A DNA stretch of 40,820 bases from Suillus spraguei. Lineage: Eukaryota > Basidiomycota > Agaricomycetes > Boletales > Suillaceae. The stretch is from NCBI GenBank assembly GCA_016800925.1, contig JABCPU010000536.1:1-40820 (forward strand). Direction: 5' to 3'. The notes under the pieces were generated by a model. That model was not told where the DNA came from, did no database searches, and was given only the letters and a program-made list of their open reading frames with translations. This document shows, in pieces, positions 1-11,303 of the stretch. The translations under genes and the position numbers were made by a program. Position 1 is the first letter of the stretch. Each line of letters starts with the position of its first letter.

Positions 1-99
1 TGATGTCTGATGGAAGTGAAGTGTCCGAGCAATAAGCTCCATATCACGTGATATACAAGAATAGAAAGGAAAGTGAATAGGGGCACGTACGACTGTAAC

Positions 100-545
100 A
101 CGGAGCTCAGAGGAGCAGAGGAGCAGAGGAGCAGAGGAGCAGAGAGAGCAGAGGGACGATGATTGGATGATTGGATGAGCATAGCTCTGTGGATCTTAGA
201 GGAAGTGTTGGCTACTAGAGAGGAGTAGGTCCGGATATGGTGTAGAGATAGTATAGACTACTCCAGACAAGGTCCGGAATAGAAACAGACAGTATAAGAC
301 TACCAAAGGTAGAGTCAGAGGTGAAACAGATGATAGACGGAGATGGACGAAGTCCGAAAAGATTATAGGACATAGGATCAAAGCTCCGGCCTAGGGAGTG
401 ATCCCATAGGCCTGAGTTCGGAAGCTTACAAGGGCCGGAGCCCAAGTGCAAGAATGGGAATGGAGTTATATAGACATGATCAGGGATACAGAGTAATCAA
501 AGGAATATACAGAAGTAGGAACAATGAATCAGACCAAGGTCTGCA
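100..545. repeat. direct repeat copy A (~440 bp)
   Basis: This stretch is repeated almost base for base at 2692-3122 in the same orientation. Shared stretches include the GAGCAG-type short tandem run, the GATTGGATGATTGGA motif and the run GTCCGGATATGGTGTAGAG. Similarity stops after the GGTCTGCAG near 545 and 3122. Short ORFs in both copies are shadows of the repeat. It may be a diverged LTR fragment of the copia family that ends near 3654, but that link is inference. Confidence 0.7.
109..150. repeat. GGAGCAGA short tandem repeat
   Basis: Several consecutive copies of an 8-10 bp unit (GAGCAGAG) are visible. A related but diverged run lies at 2695-2735 in the second copy of the larger direct repeat. 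Confidence 0.7.
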
Positions 546-830
546 GGAGTTGTACTACAAGTTTATATACTGTAGGAGCATGCCGGAGGGTAAGTACAGA
601 TAGTCCGAGGCTATGTCTGAAGCATACGGAAACACATTAGTAAGTACAGCGGGACATAAGGCTATGAACTCGGAGATGAAGCTTGTACGAAATACTTATC
701 AAGACGGAGGCAGAGATCACCGAGAGCCAGAAGCACAGAGATACCCAAAAGCCGGAGACACAGGTATATTCTAAAAGGGGTGATGCGCAGGTGCGCGGGA
801 ATAGTTCGGATATGAACTCGGATCAGATAT

Positions 831-990
831 AGACACGATTGGATATGGACACGGATTGGATATGGACATGGATTGGATATGAACACGGATGGATATGGAT
901 TGGAGTGGATGGGTGGATTGGATATGTGAACTGGATTGGATGGGTGGATCAGATATGTGTAGATTGGGTGTCTGGATGTCCATGGATTGG
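831..990. repeat. GGATATGGA/GATTGGAT minisatellite
   Basis: Irregular repetition of GGATTGGATATGGACA-like units over about 160 bp. The short reading frames across it are repetitive (WIW/GYE patterns on +, SNPCPYPI patterns on -) and look like repeat translation rather than genes. Confidence 0.65.
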
Positions 991-1314
991 ATTTGATCTA
1001 GACCTGAATGTACGGTATATGACAGTCTCCCTGCAATGATGAGAATCCAAGTCAGAACGAATTAGAAAAGCAACGATATATAAATGAACTAACCTTCAAA
1101 TGATTATCTTTGGCTCAATACACAATGTCGACATCCATATTTTTTTCTAAGTCTTTGTTGATATTCATCATGTTAAGCTGGATATGGATATGTGCCATGG
1201 TAAGTTGCATGATGTATACCACTGTGACCATCACATTAACTTCATTGTGCAAGCAATCGGCATGCTATTATCTCTTGTATTGTAAAAAATTAAGTATTAC
1301 CAATGAACAAAAGC

Positions 1315-1678
1315 AAAATCGGTGTGCATGCCCTTAGAATGTAAGACCAGGCATGAGACCGTGTATCTTGAGCTAGATGGTGGGCATGGTTAGTAAGAGC
1401 AAGAAGCAAAATTGGTGTGCATGCCCTCAGAACGTAAGACCAGGCATGAGACCGTGTGTCTGAGCTAGATGGTGGGCATGGTTAGTAAAGAGCAAGCAAG
1501 AAAATTGGTGTGCATACCCTCAGAATGTAAAGACCAGGCATGAGACCACGCTTCTTGAGCCAGAGGATGGATGCAGCTAAGGCAAGCAAGCAAAATCAGT
1601 GTGCATACCCTCAGAACATAAGACCAGTATGAGACTGCCCTTCTTGAGCCAGAGGATGGACGCAGCTAAGAGCAAATT
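1315..1678. repeat. four-copy ~93-bp tandem repeat
   Basis: Units begin with AAAATYRGTGTGCATRCCC at about 1315, 1408, 1501 and 1592, so the period is 91-93 bp. Each unit carries the conserved ACCAGGCATGAGACC-type core. The last two units diverge in their 3' halves, sharing a GAGCCAGAGGATGGA variant. No coding capacity is apparent. Confidence 0.85.
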
Positions 1679-1679
1679 A

Positions 1680-2690
1680 GAGAAACGTTCAATGAGATTT
1701 TCATTGACAATGCCGTTGGATGCAACACGGGTGAGAATGCATGAGATAAACTGATAAACCAAAATTTTAAATTGAACCAACCAGCATTTAATAGAGGATA
1801 AGTTGGCAGAATAGGAATTAGATGATGGACTTAATGGTAGGGCTAAGAATGAAGGATTCAAAGGAGTGAGGGGGATTAAAAGGGCAAGTGAAGTAGGATT
1901 CAAAGGGGTGATGGGAATTAAATGGGATCGTGACAAGACATTCATTCTATGGCACAAACTTAAAGCCAAAGTTTGATAGAACCAATGAAATAGTCAGCTG
2001 TCCAGGGGTTGTGGAATGGATGTGACAATGGATCATTGACATCTGGGTGGCTGTGCAACAGATCATTCAGTGTAGGTCAGACCAAAACGAGAGGCTGGAA
2101 GAGCAGTTGATCAGGTATTGGCATTGTGGGTATATGATTGTGAATTTTTGGGAAGACTTTCAAGTTCGTAGGTCGACATGGTGTTCTTCATCCTTGATCA
2201 ATGACATCGTAGGATTATGGTGCAGTGCATGTCTCTGAGTCTGTGGTGATGTTATGGCCATGCAAAACCAGAGGCTACTAAGAAGTTCTGGCTTTACATG
2301 GGTTGTACTGGAGGGTTGGAAAGTCAAAGGGGCTTGGCCTCAGCTCATGTGCTGTGCCCCTTACCCGAGTATGTGCCCTTAATTTCGGATGAAGTCCAAG
2401 GAGAGTTCTGGTGAAGTCCAGATGGAAAGTCTGGACAAACTCTAAGACAGGATAGCTTGATAGAGCTCCGATGGACTTCCAGATGAGCACTGGAACACGC
2501 CAGAACTATTTCCGGAAGATAGGGAATAAAGGTAAGACTACTAGAACAAGTCCAAAGTAGAATGGATGGGGGATGGACTGCCAGACAAAGTACAGGGCAG
2601 GATAGGAGCGGAGCTCCAGAGGAAAGATGATCCATAGATGTTGGAGGATAGGATAGGATAAATCCGGAGGACCAGAGGTCCGAAGGTCCA
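1680..2690. other. unassigned sequence between repeats
   Basis: No recognisable gene. 1800-1940 has imperfect internal repetition (AAAGGGGTGATGGGAATTAA-type units). The TCCGGA-rich composition near 2330-2690 resembles the flanking repeat family. Short ORFs here show no domain signal. Confidence 0.4.
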
Positions 2691-2691
2691 G

Positions 2692-3122
2692 AGCTCGGAG
2701 GAGCGGAAGAGCAGAAGAGCAGAAGAGCAGAGGGGCGGATGATTGGATGATTGGACGAGCGTAGCTCTGTGGATCTTAGAGGAAGTGTTGGCTACTAGAG
2801 AGAAGTAGGTCCGGATATGGTGTAGAGATAGTATAGACTGCTTCAGACAAGGTCCGGAATAGAAACAGACAGGATAAGACTACCAAAGGTAGAGTCGGAG
2901 GTGAAACAGATGATAGATGGAAATGGACAAAGTCTGAAATGGTTATAGGACATAGGGTCAAAGCTCCGGCCTAGGAAATGATCCCATAGGCCTGAGTTGG
3001 AAGCTTACAAGGGCTGGAGCCCAAGTGCAAGAACGGAAACAGAGTTATATAGACATGGTAACAAGATACAGAGTAGTCAGAAGAATATACAGGAGTAGGA
3101 ACAATGATCAGACTGAGGTCTG
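2692..3122. repeat. direct repeat copy B (~430 bp)
   Basis: Second copy of the 100-545 sequence, about 2.58 kb downstream in the same orientation, with scattered substitutions. It lies immediately outside or inside the copia LTR that begins at 3654 on the minus strand. The far LTR boundary was not found, so it is unclear whether copy B is part of that LTR. Confidence 0.7.
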
Positions 3123-3339
3123 CAGTGATAAGATTATAGCCAGAGTATAGGGGGAAAGAATCTGGAGGGCTTCTGGATGAGTTTCCGATAAATTTTCCAA
3201 AAAGAATCCAAAGGATTTTCTGGAGCAGGTTTCCGAGATGTTTTTCCGGAGGTATTCCAGAAATAGGGGTTTTGGAAGAGCAGACTATGTTTAGGAACCA
3301 GAAAGGATTTGAAATCCGGTTTTAAAGGAGTAGAGTAAC

Positions 3340-3654
3340 TTTGGTACAGAATAGATTTCTTATTTTGACACTTTAACTTGTAGTTTACATGTTGTTCTTA
3401 TACTAAATATGTATGTAGTATCTCCATCATCATCTCCAATGATATGACGGAGTCTGGAGTAAGTAGCTGTACACTATGCTATCATTACTATGGATGAGTG
3501 CTAGTCTACTCCGCTACTTGACAGGTAGTCCGGTGATTTAAGAGGAGTAACCTAATCCGGATGACAGGTCACATGACTGGAAACACTTCTGGATATCATT
3601 TCCGGATATCTCTATCTTCTTCTGGATAGGGGCTATCAGACGCGGATTCTAACA
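3340..3654 (-). mobile_element. 3' LTR (start) of a Ty1/copia element, far end undefined
   Basis: On the minus strand the copia reading frame ends at 3689. A purine-rich tract (CGAGGGGGAG) then precedes TGTTAGAATCCGCG, the expected polypurine tract followed by the 5'-TG of a 3' LTR. The LTR therefore starts at about 3654 and runs towards lower coordinates. No clear ...CA end with a target-site duplication was found, so the left boundary given is only a guess. Confidence 0.6.
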
Positions 3655-3688
3655 CTCCCCCTCGAGCGGTATCTAATCCAAGACTGGC

Positions 3689-3897
3689 TCACAACTTCTG
3701 AAATCGCAGCCTTGGAAGTGCTTTGGTGAATATGTCCGCAATGTTTTCATCCGTCGGACAATACTGGATGTTGAGAATTCCATGCTTTACTAAGTAACAG
3801 ATAAAATGAAAATGGATTTCAATGTGTTTGGTACGGGCATGGAATTTGGAGTTAGATGCAAGGGAAATAGCTCCTTGGTTGTCGCAGTAGACAATAC
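3689..3897 (-). pseudogene. Ty1/copia polyprotein C-terminus (RNase H end), 5' truncated
   Basis: Minus-strand translation gives the characteristic end of copia RNase H: YCDNQGAISLASN, then HARTKHIEI.FHFI, then the NIQYCPTDENIADIFTKALP motif, ending FQKL and stop. In intact elements this region degrades the RNA strand of the RNA:DNA hybrid. Nothing upstream of the YCDNQ motif survives: the frame is cut by a TACTACATA short tandem run at 3893-3920. Integrase and reverse transcriptase are absent, so this is a dead 3' fragment. Assignment to copia is confident. Confidence 0.9.
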
Positions 3898-3920
3898 TAC
3901 ATACTACATACTACATACTT
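3893..3920. repeat. TACTACA short tandem repeat at element breakpoint
   Basis: About four ATACTAC units sit exactly where copia homology ends, so they may mark the junction of the truncated element with other sequence. Confidence 0.6.
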
Positions 3921-4065
3921 AAGTACCCTCATCATCTTCTAACTGAGAAAAATTTGCGCTGTTGAGAGCGCTTGAGTTTTGCACTGTTGAGAGTGCTCCA
4001 GCAGCGCTGTTGAAAGCAAAATTGTAAATGAAGCCCTGGCATGAATGTGAATGAGACAGTGCATC

Positions 4066-4417
4066 ATGTGTCCACCATTGATGAAGTGGTGTGGTGAGTC
4101 ATGGGCACGTCGATTGCTGAAAACCCCTATCGATGAAGCAGCAAGTTATGATATGGTGATCGAGCAGGAAGTCAGTAATTTTTTCTTCAAAGAAGGGATG
4201 CATGCGGCATGGCTCACAATTGCAATTCACACACAGCATGTGATGTGTGTGAATTGCAATTGTGAGCCATGCTGGCACTTCTTTGAAGAAAAAATCTGAC
4301 TTATACTGACTTCCTGCTCGATCAGTACCATATCATAACTTGCTGTTTCATTGATGGGGGTTTTTGGCAATCGATGTGCCCATGACTCACCACTTCATCG
4401 ATGTCAGTGGTGGACAT
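4066..4417. repeat. ~350-bp near-perfect inverted repeat (fold-back hairpin)
   Basis: Left arm 4066-4235 and right arm 4243-4417 are reverse complements with few mismatches and short indels, separated by a loop of about 7 bp. Matching landmarks include GTGTCCACCA, TGGTGAGTCATGGGCAC, CAGCAAGTTATGATATGG, GATCGAGCAGGAAGTCAGTA, TTTTTTCTTCAAAGAAG and TGGCTCACAATTGCAATTC. Reading frames across it (for example 4051-4299) are by-products of the palindrome. It could be a fold-back transposable element or a recent inverted duplication. A transcript would form a dsRNA substrate for Dicer. Confidence 0.9.
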
Positions 4418-4419
4418 GC

Positions 4420-6470
4420 TTATTCACTAAACCACACATGTATCCGCCATGTCAATGGACTTTGCCAGACTTGACTACATTCTCAATCGCATTGCATTGC
4501 ACCGTGGGTGGCCAGTGGAAAGAGTGTTGGAAGTGTGGCTGGAAAGCTGGCAAGTGAGTAATACTGACAGTTGGAGGGATCTGGATGGAATACCTTGTGT
4601 TATGGGTGGCCTGACAGCGCTACTTGGTAAGTGTTATCATTGCATCATCTGGTGAATTGCCAAGTGAAAGGTTACAGGGACACTCAGTGGGCGAGGGGGT
4701 ACCTTCCCATGGAAGACACTCCCTGCTGAGCTAGCCTGGCGGGGCTGCATCCTCCAAAATTACCCAGAAAAGGGGATACACGATCTCACCCTTTGTGAAA
4801 GGCAAGTGCTTGGAGATGCCCTCAAAACAACACACTCACTGTGAAACACGCCACCACCAACGCCGCACATGCGAGACTATTGGCCTCCTGTGGGCCCATC
4901 ATCATTGGAGAAGCACCTGAGTCTGGATCTTGCAACTCCTGTGGGTGGCGCATGTTTGCCAATGGACGGATTGACAAGCAGGGCCTTGCTCATCTTAAGG
5001 AAGTCCCATCTCCTATGCCATCATCTGCAACATCACCCACACCATCCCACCAACAAAGACTCCAGGTGTTCGTGGACATCCCCATACCCTCCTGGAGATT
5101 AGCATCGCGACGTTCACCATCGTCTGTAGACCTGACTCCAGAGAACTGATTCCACCCATTGTCACCATTGACCAGACATTGCCGATGACAAATGGAGCCA
5201 CCAAGGATGAGGGCTTGATGAGCTTTTTACATCCCTTTTTGGGTCTGAGGGAAGTGAGATCAGAAGTGAGATTGCGCCATCAGTTGGGTAATGTGTCATT
5301 GTTGCGCCTGTCCTCAGTAGTCTAAACGAACTTACACAAGTAATCTTTGAAACCACCCTCAGGAGCCTCATGAGCCTTGTTTCAACCCTCAGTAACCTCT
5401 TGCGAGCCTCTAGTCGACCCTCATGAGCTTCGCTACCACGATACTTTGTACATAAACAATGTGATACATACAACATGAGCTTGTTGATTCAAAGGGTGTC
5501 ATATCTCACACTATCCTTCTATTCATGATACTTTGACTGTTGTGCTTTCATCCTAGTTTTCTAAATGTGTCGTGCTCGTCCCTCCTTGCTGGTGCACCAT
5601 ACATGCTCTCACCTCTTCTTCCCATAGTCGCTGATGATGACTCTGATACATCATTGAGGGATCAGTGCAACACTTGCAGGACTGGTATGTTCACGCCCCA
5701 CCACACTTGTTGTCATCAACACATTCAAAGCACGACTTGCGTATGATAGAAGTTTGTAATTTGTCTGACATTACTGATAGCATCCTACTACTTATTTATC
5801 TACTTTGTTGATGGAACCATGTCCATTGTGCTAGTCAATGAAATGTTGTATGCGAAGCGATGGAAAACAATGCAGCAACAGGAGGCATTACTAAGTGACA
5901 GTGGGCAGTGGTAGATGATGGGAGCCTCATGTGGATCACACAACAGCACGTGGGGGTCGAAGTATGAGCTAATGCGGTGGAGGCACGCGAGCCGCTAAAG
6001 TATGTTGAGAGCCTCGAGGAAAAATCAGAGGAATGGGCACATACCTATTGCAGATATCAGAGGGAACCCCCGCTGCAAGGCATACCCCAGAGGTGGGTCC
6101 CCCACAACACAGAAACCCCACCTGAAAGATTGTGAGATGGGCGCCTAAGTGCTGCCAAGGGTGTTTCATACTGGTTATGTCGAGACTCTTTCGCACCTCA
6201 AGAAAATTATTTTCCCACAGACTCAAAGTATTCCCATGGGTGCATTTGCAGGAAAGTGGGTTAACTTGCGAGCCACTAAAGTGGAGTTGGGGAATAATGA
6301 GTGTCAAGTTACCACAGCAGAGAAATCATAATTCAAAAGCCCCTGGAACTTGTAAATATGCAACTCAATGGATTGTAGACACTGCCAACAACAGCAATTT
6401 CAGAATTTGATGATACTACTGCAGATGTGAAACACTACAAAACACTACTCAGGAAATTAAGATTGGGGTG
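4420..6470. other. unassigned repeat-like region
   Basis: Short plus-strand frames at 4449-4655 and 4841-5149 have ordinary coding-like composition but no domain recognised. They sit beside the hairpin and may be debris of the same element. Further on, 5340-5430 has diverged CCTCATGAGCCT-type repetition, and the rest to 6470 shows no conserved protein motif on either strand. Confidence 0.35.
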
Positions 6471-6514
6471 CAAGAAACCTCGGAAGGTTAGAGGTACTTC
6501 AATTATACAATGTA

Positions 6515-7860
6515 TCACTTCGCAGAAAGCTCCACAGCATTTTGAATGCCCCAAGTAAAGCAGATAATTGCATCTTCTCACTTCCGCCAGTCGATAATCT
6601 ATGCCTGATAAGATATTAGTACTTTGTCACGAAGCTCGACATAGACGAGACATACTCGGTGGTAGCTAAGAAGTCAAGTAAATATACTCGGGCCTGCGAC
6701 TTGAATTCAATCGTTTCTACGTATTCATATGCACCCGAGATCAGGTCTTGCAGCGCGAGCCCACGTTCTGTTTTCATGGCCGAGATCACTGACGGAGGTT
6801 TTGTGAGGTATTAACAACACGACGTGGAAAAGCGCACTTTGGTAAGAAGTAGTGAATTCATCGGAAAGCATGGAGTTTACAATGGTCTCAATATCTGACG
6901 GATGGGGATTTCCAGTGCAGTTATAAATTTCAGTCTCTCCGATAGAGCTATATGCTGCGTGACATGCTTGTAGGACATTAAGGGCTCGCCGCATGTCTCC
7001 TTTCGAGAGTTTTAACAGGGCCTTTTTGCCGTCCTGAGTCAGATTTACCCTATTACAAAGTTGGGTGTTTAGTAGCAACTTTAGAAATGACTGCACATAC
7101 CTCTCAGCTTCTACGACGCCATTCACGCGCTTCTCCACCTCTGCAATTGGCAGTGGCGAAAAGCGAAATCTCGTACATCGACTCTGAATTGCCGGAGCGA
7201 TCTTGTTCACGTAATTGCAGATGATGCAAAACCGCACGTTCTTAGTGTATTGTTCAATGACACGACGTAGTGCAGCTTGAGCTTGCTGTGTCATCATGTC
7301 GGCTTCATCGAGGATGATGAGCTTGAAGCCTTGTGAAAACAAGTTCGTGTCTCCGCAAATTGCTTTATCTGCTCCCGCACTACATCTATACCTCTATCGT
7401 CCGAGGCATTGAGCTGAACAAGATTAGCATTACTCTGTGCAGATTCAGAGGGGCTTCACCTCCAGTATTTGTTTCTTGTATCCTGCTCCATAAATTCGTC
7501 TTGCCACCGCAAGAATTGTAGACGTCTTCCCAGTTCCAGGTGGTCCATAGAATAGAAGGTGAGGCAAGCGGTTCTTCTCGATGAATTTCACAACTGAGTA
7601 GATCTCAGTGTATGCATTTGCTCGAGCCAGCAAGGACTTAACTTGTCGTTGTGATATCCTTGTGTGAGACCACATCATCTAGTGTGACTGGTCGATACTT
7701 CTCTACCCTATCGCGTATTGAGCATTGAGAAACCGACAGAGAAAGATGGAAAACGCAACCAGGGCAGATTATCATCCTCATGCCTCTCTACAGCCTTAGC
7801 CTTTCCTTTACCCTTGTCAAGTGACGTAGAGTCAACATCCATTTGGGTGTTACCAGTCAT
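6515..7860 (-). CDS. RFC3: replication factor C subunit 3 (clamp loader small subunit), two frame breaks
   Basis: Clamp-loader AAA+ ATPase (yeast Rfc3, human RFC5), part of the RFC complex that loads PCNA in the nucleus. Exons (complement): 7760-7860, 7643-7707, 7460-7593, 7101-7413, 6838-7049, 6656-6788, 6515-6604. The model gives about 349 residues, normal for the family. Walker A GPPGTGKT is near residues 72-79, [10 protein letters not shown] near 101-110, Walker B LIILDEAD near 132-139, followed by sensor and SRC-box sequence ([11 protein letters not shown]). Two one-base losses break the frame: in ACGAACTTG near 7341-7346 (RT|LFSQGF) and at ATGCTGTGG near 6537 (AFKM|VELS). Everything else, including six intron boundaries, is intact. 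Either the assembly has indel errors or this copy has recently died. It is divergent from UBI3 across 260 bp. Confidence 0.9.
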
Positions 7861-8120
7861 AGTCGTGACGCGTTCCGAAGCAAGAAAATTATGAATTCGA
7901 TGTAACTTGGCGCGTTCTCTGAGCGCGACGCGTCGAAAGCAGATTGGTAATTTGCTTAGTCAGTCGATAGTGTTCTCACGCACAGACCATCATCAGATCA
8001 GTTAAGGTTTTTAGGCATTAATCATCCCTTCCATCTTACAATTGCGACCACGACCGCGGCTCTTGTTTTCGTCAACGACTCCATCGATTATTCGTTGGAC
8101 AGACAGAAGCGTCCGACACA
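7861..8120. promoter_or_regulatory. shared divergent promoter region, RFC3 / ubiquitin-S27a
   Basis: A 260-bp gap separates the two start codons. It contains two ACGCGT/GACGCG-type motifs (7868-7873 and 7927-7934). ACGCGT is the core of the MBF (Mbp1-Swi6) site used in fungal G1/S genes such as replication factors. This is a plausible element for RFC3, but the link rests on motif and position only. Confidence 0.45.
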
Positions 8121-8814
<694 letters not shown>

Positions 8815-9660
8815 AGTAGTTGTCGACCGTGCTATGTACTTATCACTGACTTGTCGAGTGATGAGTATGTCGAGTATGCATATGCAATGATTCATTCTAC
8901 CGATTGAATGTCTTTACCATGTGAACAAGTTGAAACTGTCCTCATTAGCCACTTGCACTGGGATCAGTGAGTGTCAGGGAGAACTGACAGATCAAAAAAA
9001 AAATTGTTAGCATTGGGGACCATGAACTATTGAGAAGGGTGCAGGATGCTCCTGACTTCAGGATATCCTAAGAACCCACTCTTCCCTACTCTCTGCAACC
9101 GCTTTTCCGCATGAGCGCACCAAGTGTCTTCCTCCATCCGACCTCAGTTTCCCCATTGGACCGTTTCCGCTTGCATTGGAGATTCTGCCCACGACTATAG
9201 ATTGATTACGGGCGAGAAAGAGGTAGTACATAGCATTGATTCATCAGGTCGCGTCAGGTGCCTGCATGAAGATAAGGAGAAACCGGTAGAGAATATCGCA
9301 AGGATGCGGTTACTGTTGGGAGTTCCAAGAGTGCAAGTATTTACTATTGATTGCTCATGATTTGAACTGGTATGAGGAGAATAAGGGATCTGCCTTCTTG
9401 CTTGGTATCATACCGCCATTGAGTGCATGACATATCAGTGATCAATTTACTTGCAATTGTCCTGCGAGTCTTCGCCGGTTCAAGTTTTTTTTCGTGGAAA
9501 GCGTCATTAGCGCTTGTCATCCGGTTCGTGCATTGTTTCTTGAACACAACCAAGTGAAAAAGTCCTCGAGGCAAACAGGGCTACTATACTCGTGTGCTTG
9601 CTTTGTGCACCAATTTACTGATGCTGGTGAAGTCACCAGTTTCGGCAGGCATTCATGAGG
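8815..9660. other. intergenic, no assigned gene
   Basis: Contains the 3' flank of UBI3, an A9 run at about 8995, and one 78-codon plus-strand frame (9124-9360) with no recognised motif and no supporting splice context. It could be an isolated exon or chance. Confidence 0.4.
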
Positions 9661-9664
9661 CATA

Positions 9665-10039
9665 TTAGGCATCGTTGCTCAGTACAACCGTGACAGGATT
9701 TAAAGTTCCCCGCCTCAACTCTGGCGTCCTTACCGGCCGAGAGATGTCACCAAACTTGAAATAACCACCGTTGCCAACAAGCTCCTTCATCTCATCCTTC
9801 ATCTCAGCTTCAAGCTCTACCGTTCCTCGCCTGAAGTCGAGGCGTATCTCAACAACATCCCCTATATCACTGCGAAGCGCTTCTTCTTCCCCGAGACCGA
9901 CAAACTCATGCTGCGTGATGGTGTTCGACGAGTATGAGATCCAGTGTGTCATAAGTCTCGCAAAGGTACGCAGCACCAGCTTCGCCGACGAGGATTGTGA
10001 ATCATGGCGAGAGATCGTTGGCTGGCGGGCATGAACGCA
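9665..10039 (-). CDS. possible exon of an unknown protein
   Basis: Minus-strand frame open from about 10039 to the stop at 9665 (about 120 codons), reading RTFARLMTHWISYSS, then an acidic/basic stretch LRSDIGDVVEIRLDFRRG and ELEAEMKDEMKELVGNGGYF, ending VTVVLSNDA. Composition and strand-consistent openness suggest real coding sequence. There is no good ATG near the 5' end and no family was recognised. It may be the last exon of a gene whose upstream exons I could not place, or a remnant. Confidence 0.3.
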   Translation of the reverse strand, partial: CVHARQPTISRHDSQSSSAKLVLRTFARLMTHWISYSSNTITQHEFVGLGEEEALRSDIGDVVEIRLDFRRGTVELEAEMKDEMKELVGNGGYFKFGDISRPVRTPELRRGTLNPVTVVLSNDA

Positions 10040-10700
10040 TTATATATAGCAATATGTACAAATGAGAGTATTATGATAAACCATGTTATCCAAATTTTCT
10101 ATTGCCCACCTAATATCGAACAAATCCTCTATACGTAGGGGTTTTCGAATTGCACAATACAGAATCATGACGCTGGTATCAAGTCATGCAGTCCGTATAA
10201 TTCATCGATAATGAGCTCCGGAGGAACAACTGGCACTCACTCGTCGTTGGGTGGTTTCACCTGAGCAACGAGTCGTGGTGCAAGTTTGAGGTCTAGTTTA
10301 TTTTGTAGGAAAGAGCAGCACGACGTCATAACAGTGAGTTGGACTGAGAGAGACGTTACAGCGTGATAGTCATGGCATAATACTTTTCTGAATCAAAGTG
10401 GATGAGATGCAAAGGGGCTTAAGTGCACATGATGGCGCCGACAAGTTGAATTGGTTCCACGCGATCCGAGTCAACCGTTCCATGCTTACGTAACGCTCTT
10501 ATTGAGAACACGATTGGCAAGCGAATCTGTAGGTGGCGGCAAGTAGCCACTTTACAAGTACATACGTACAAAACGAGTAATATTGACGGTTCTCAAAGTC
10601 AAACCTAGAAAGAAATTCTCAGCCAAAATTTGCGAATTCGGATGCTGCCGGTACGGCAGCTTTCGAACTCCGGTATGCCCTGCCTGCTCGTCGTTGTCAT
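10040..10700. other. intergenic, no assigned gene
   Basis: AT-rich start (TATATATAG near 10041), then unremarkable sequence without a convincing reading frame on either strand. Confidence 0.4.
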
Positions 10701-10715
10701 TGGCGTCGATGGTGG

Positions 10716-11090
10716 TCAAGCTCCAATCTGATCCTTAATCGCTGTGTTAAGAACACCCTGTATCATGAAAAACTCGTTCACACATGTCTGGGATATCGTG
10801 TGATAGGACGCTCGAGTATGCTGTTGAGAGTGATACAAGCGAATTGATTGACGAGGCAGATGTGACCGATGAGGTAGGGGATTCAGGCCATGCTGGTGAT
10901 GCTGTCTGTATGCTGATATCAGACCATGACCACTGGCAGTGTCGCTGATCTCTGATGAGTCCTCCTCCTCATCTACTAGTAGTTCGTCTACCATAAACTC
11001 AACTAACTCCATGTATCGCGCGATAGTAAGGTCATGACTAGTTTGTTTGAGGCTGCGAAGGAGCCTTGAACGATCGGATTCCCGAGGCAT
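10716..11090 (-). CDS. short acidic-stretch ORF, possibly a transposase N-terminal remnant
   Basis: A 124-codon frame starting MPRESDRSRLLRSLKQ, then TIARYMELVEFMVDELL and an acidic patch VDEEEDSSEISD. An Arg-rich start followed by an Asp/Glu-rich patch is reminiscent of the N-termini seen in front of Harbinger-type DDE transposases in mushroom genomes, but no catalytic region follows. The C-terminal half is His/Ser-rich and looks frame-shifted. It lies 214 bp downstream of the Bye1-like gene on the same strand. Confidence 0.3.
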   Translation of the reverse strand: MPRESDRSRLLRSLKQTSHDLTIARYMELVEFMVDELLVDEEEDSSEISDTASGHGLISAYRQHHQHGLNPLPHRSHLPRQSIRLYHSQQHTRASYHTISQTCVNEFFMIQGVLNTAIKDQIGA

Positions 11091-11303
11091 AATGATATTG
11101 AAAGATGGTGTCGCAGTAGATGATGACGGTCTGAGTATAAGGTTAGGGTTGATGTGTCAGCGTCGGAGCCTCAATTAACCGGCAAATTCCAAAATGCTCA
11201 ACGTTTGAAATTTCTATACGAAGTTAACTTTGAGAACCACTATTATTCGAGGCAATCCATATCGAAAGTAATAACTTAGAGCGCAATAATCACGCAGCGC
11301 ACA

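Noticed and set aside
196..381. 61-codon minus-strand ORF with a near-identical twin at 2776-2961
   Set aside because: Both are translations of the 430-bp direct repeat. Similarity is at the DNA level throughout and beyond the frames, and there is no start context or domain.
4051..4299. 82-codon plus-strand ORF with several cysteines
   Set aside because: It runs through the loop of the hairpin, so its two halves encode complementary strands of the same sequence. Not a protein gene.
5290..5470. Possible short spaced repeats suggesting an array
   Set aside because: The CCTCATGAGCC-like units are irregular and few, in a eukaryotic context; no CRISPR-like regular spacing.
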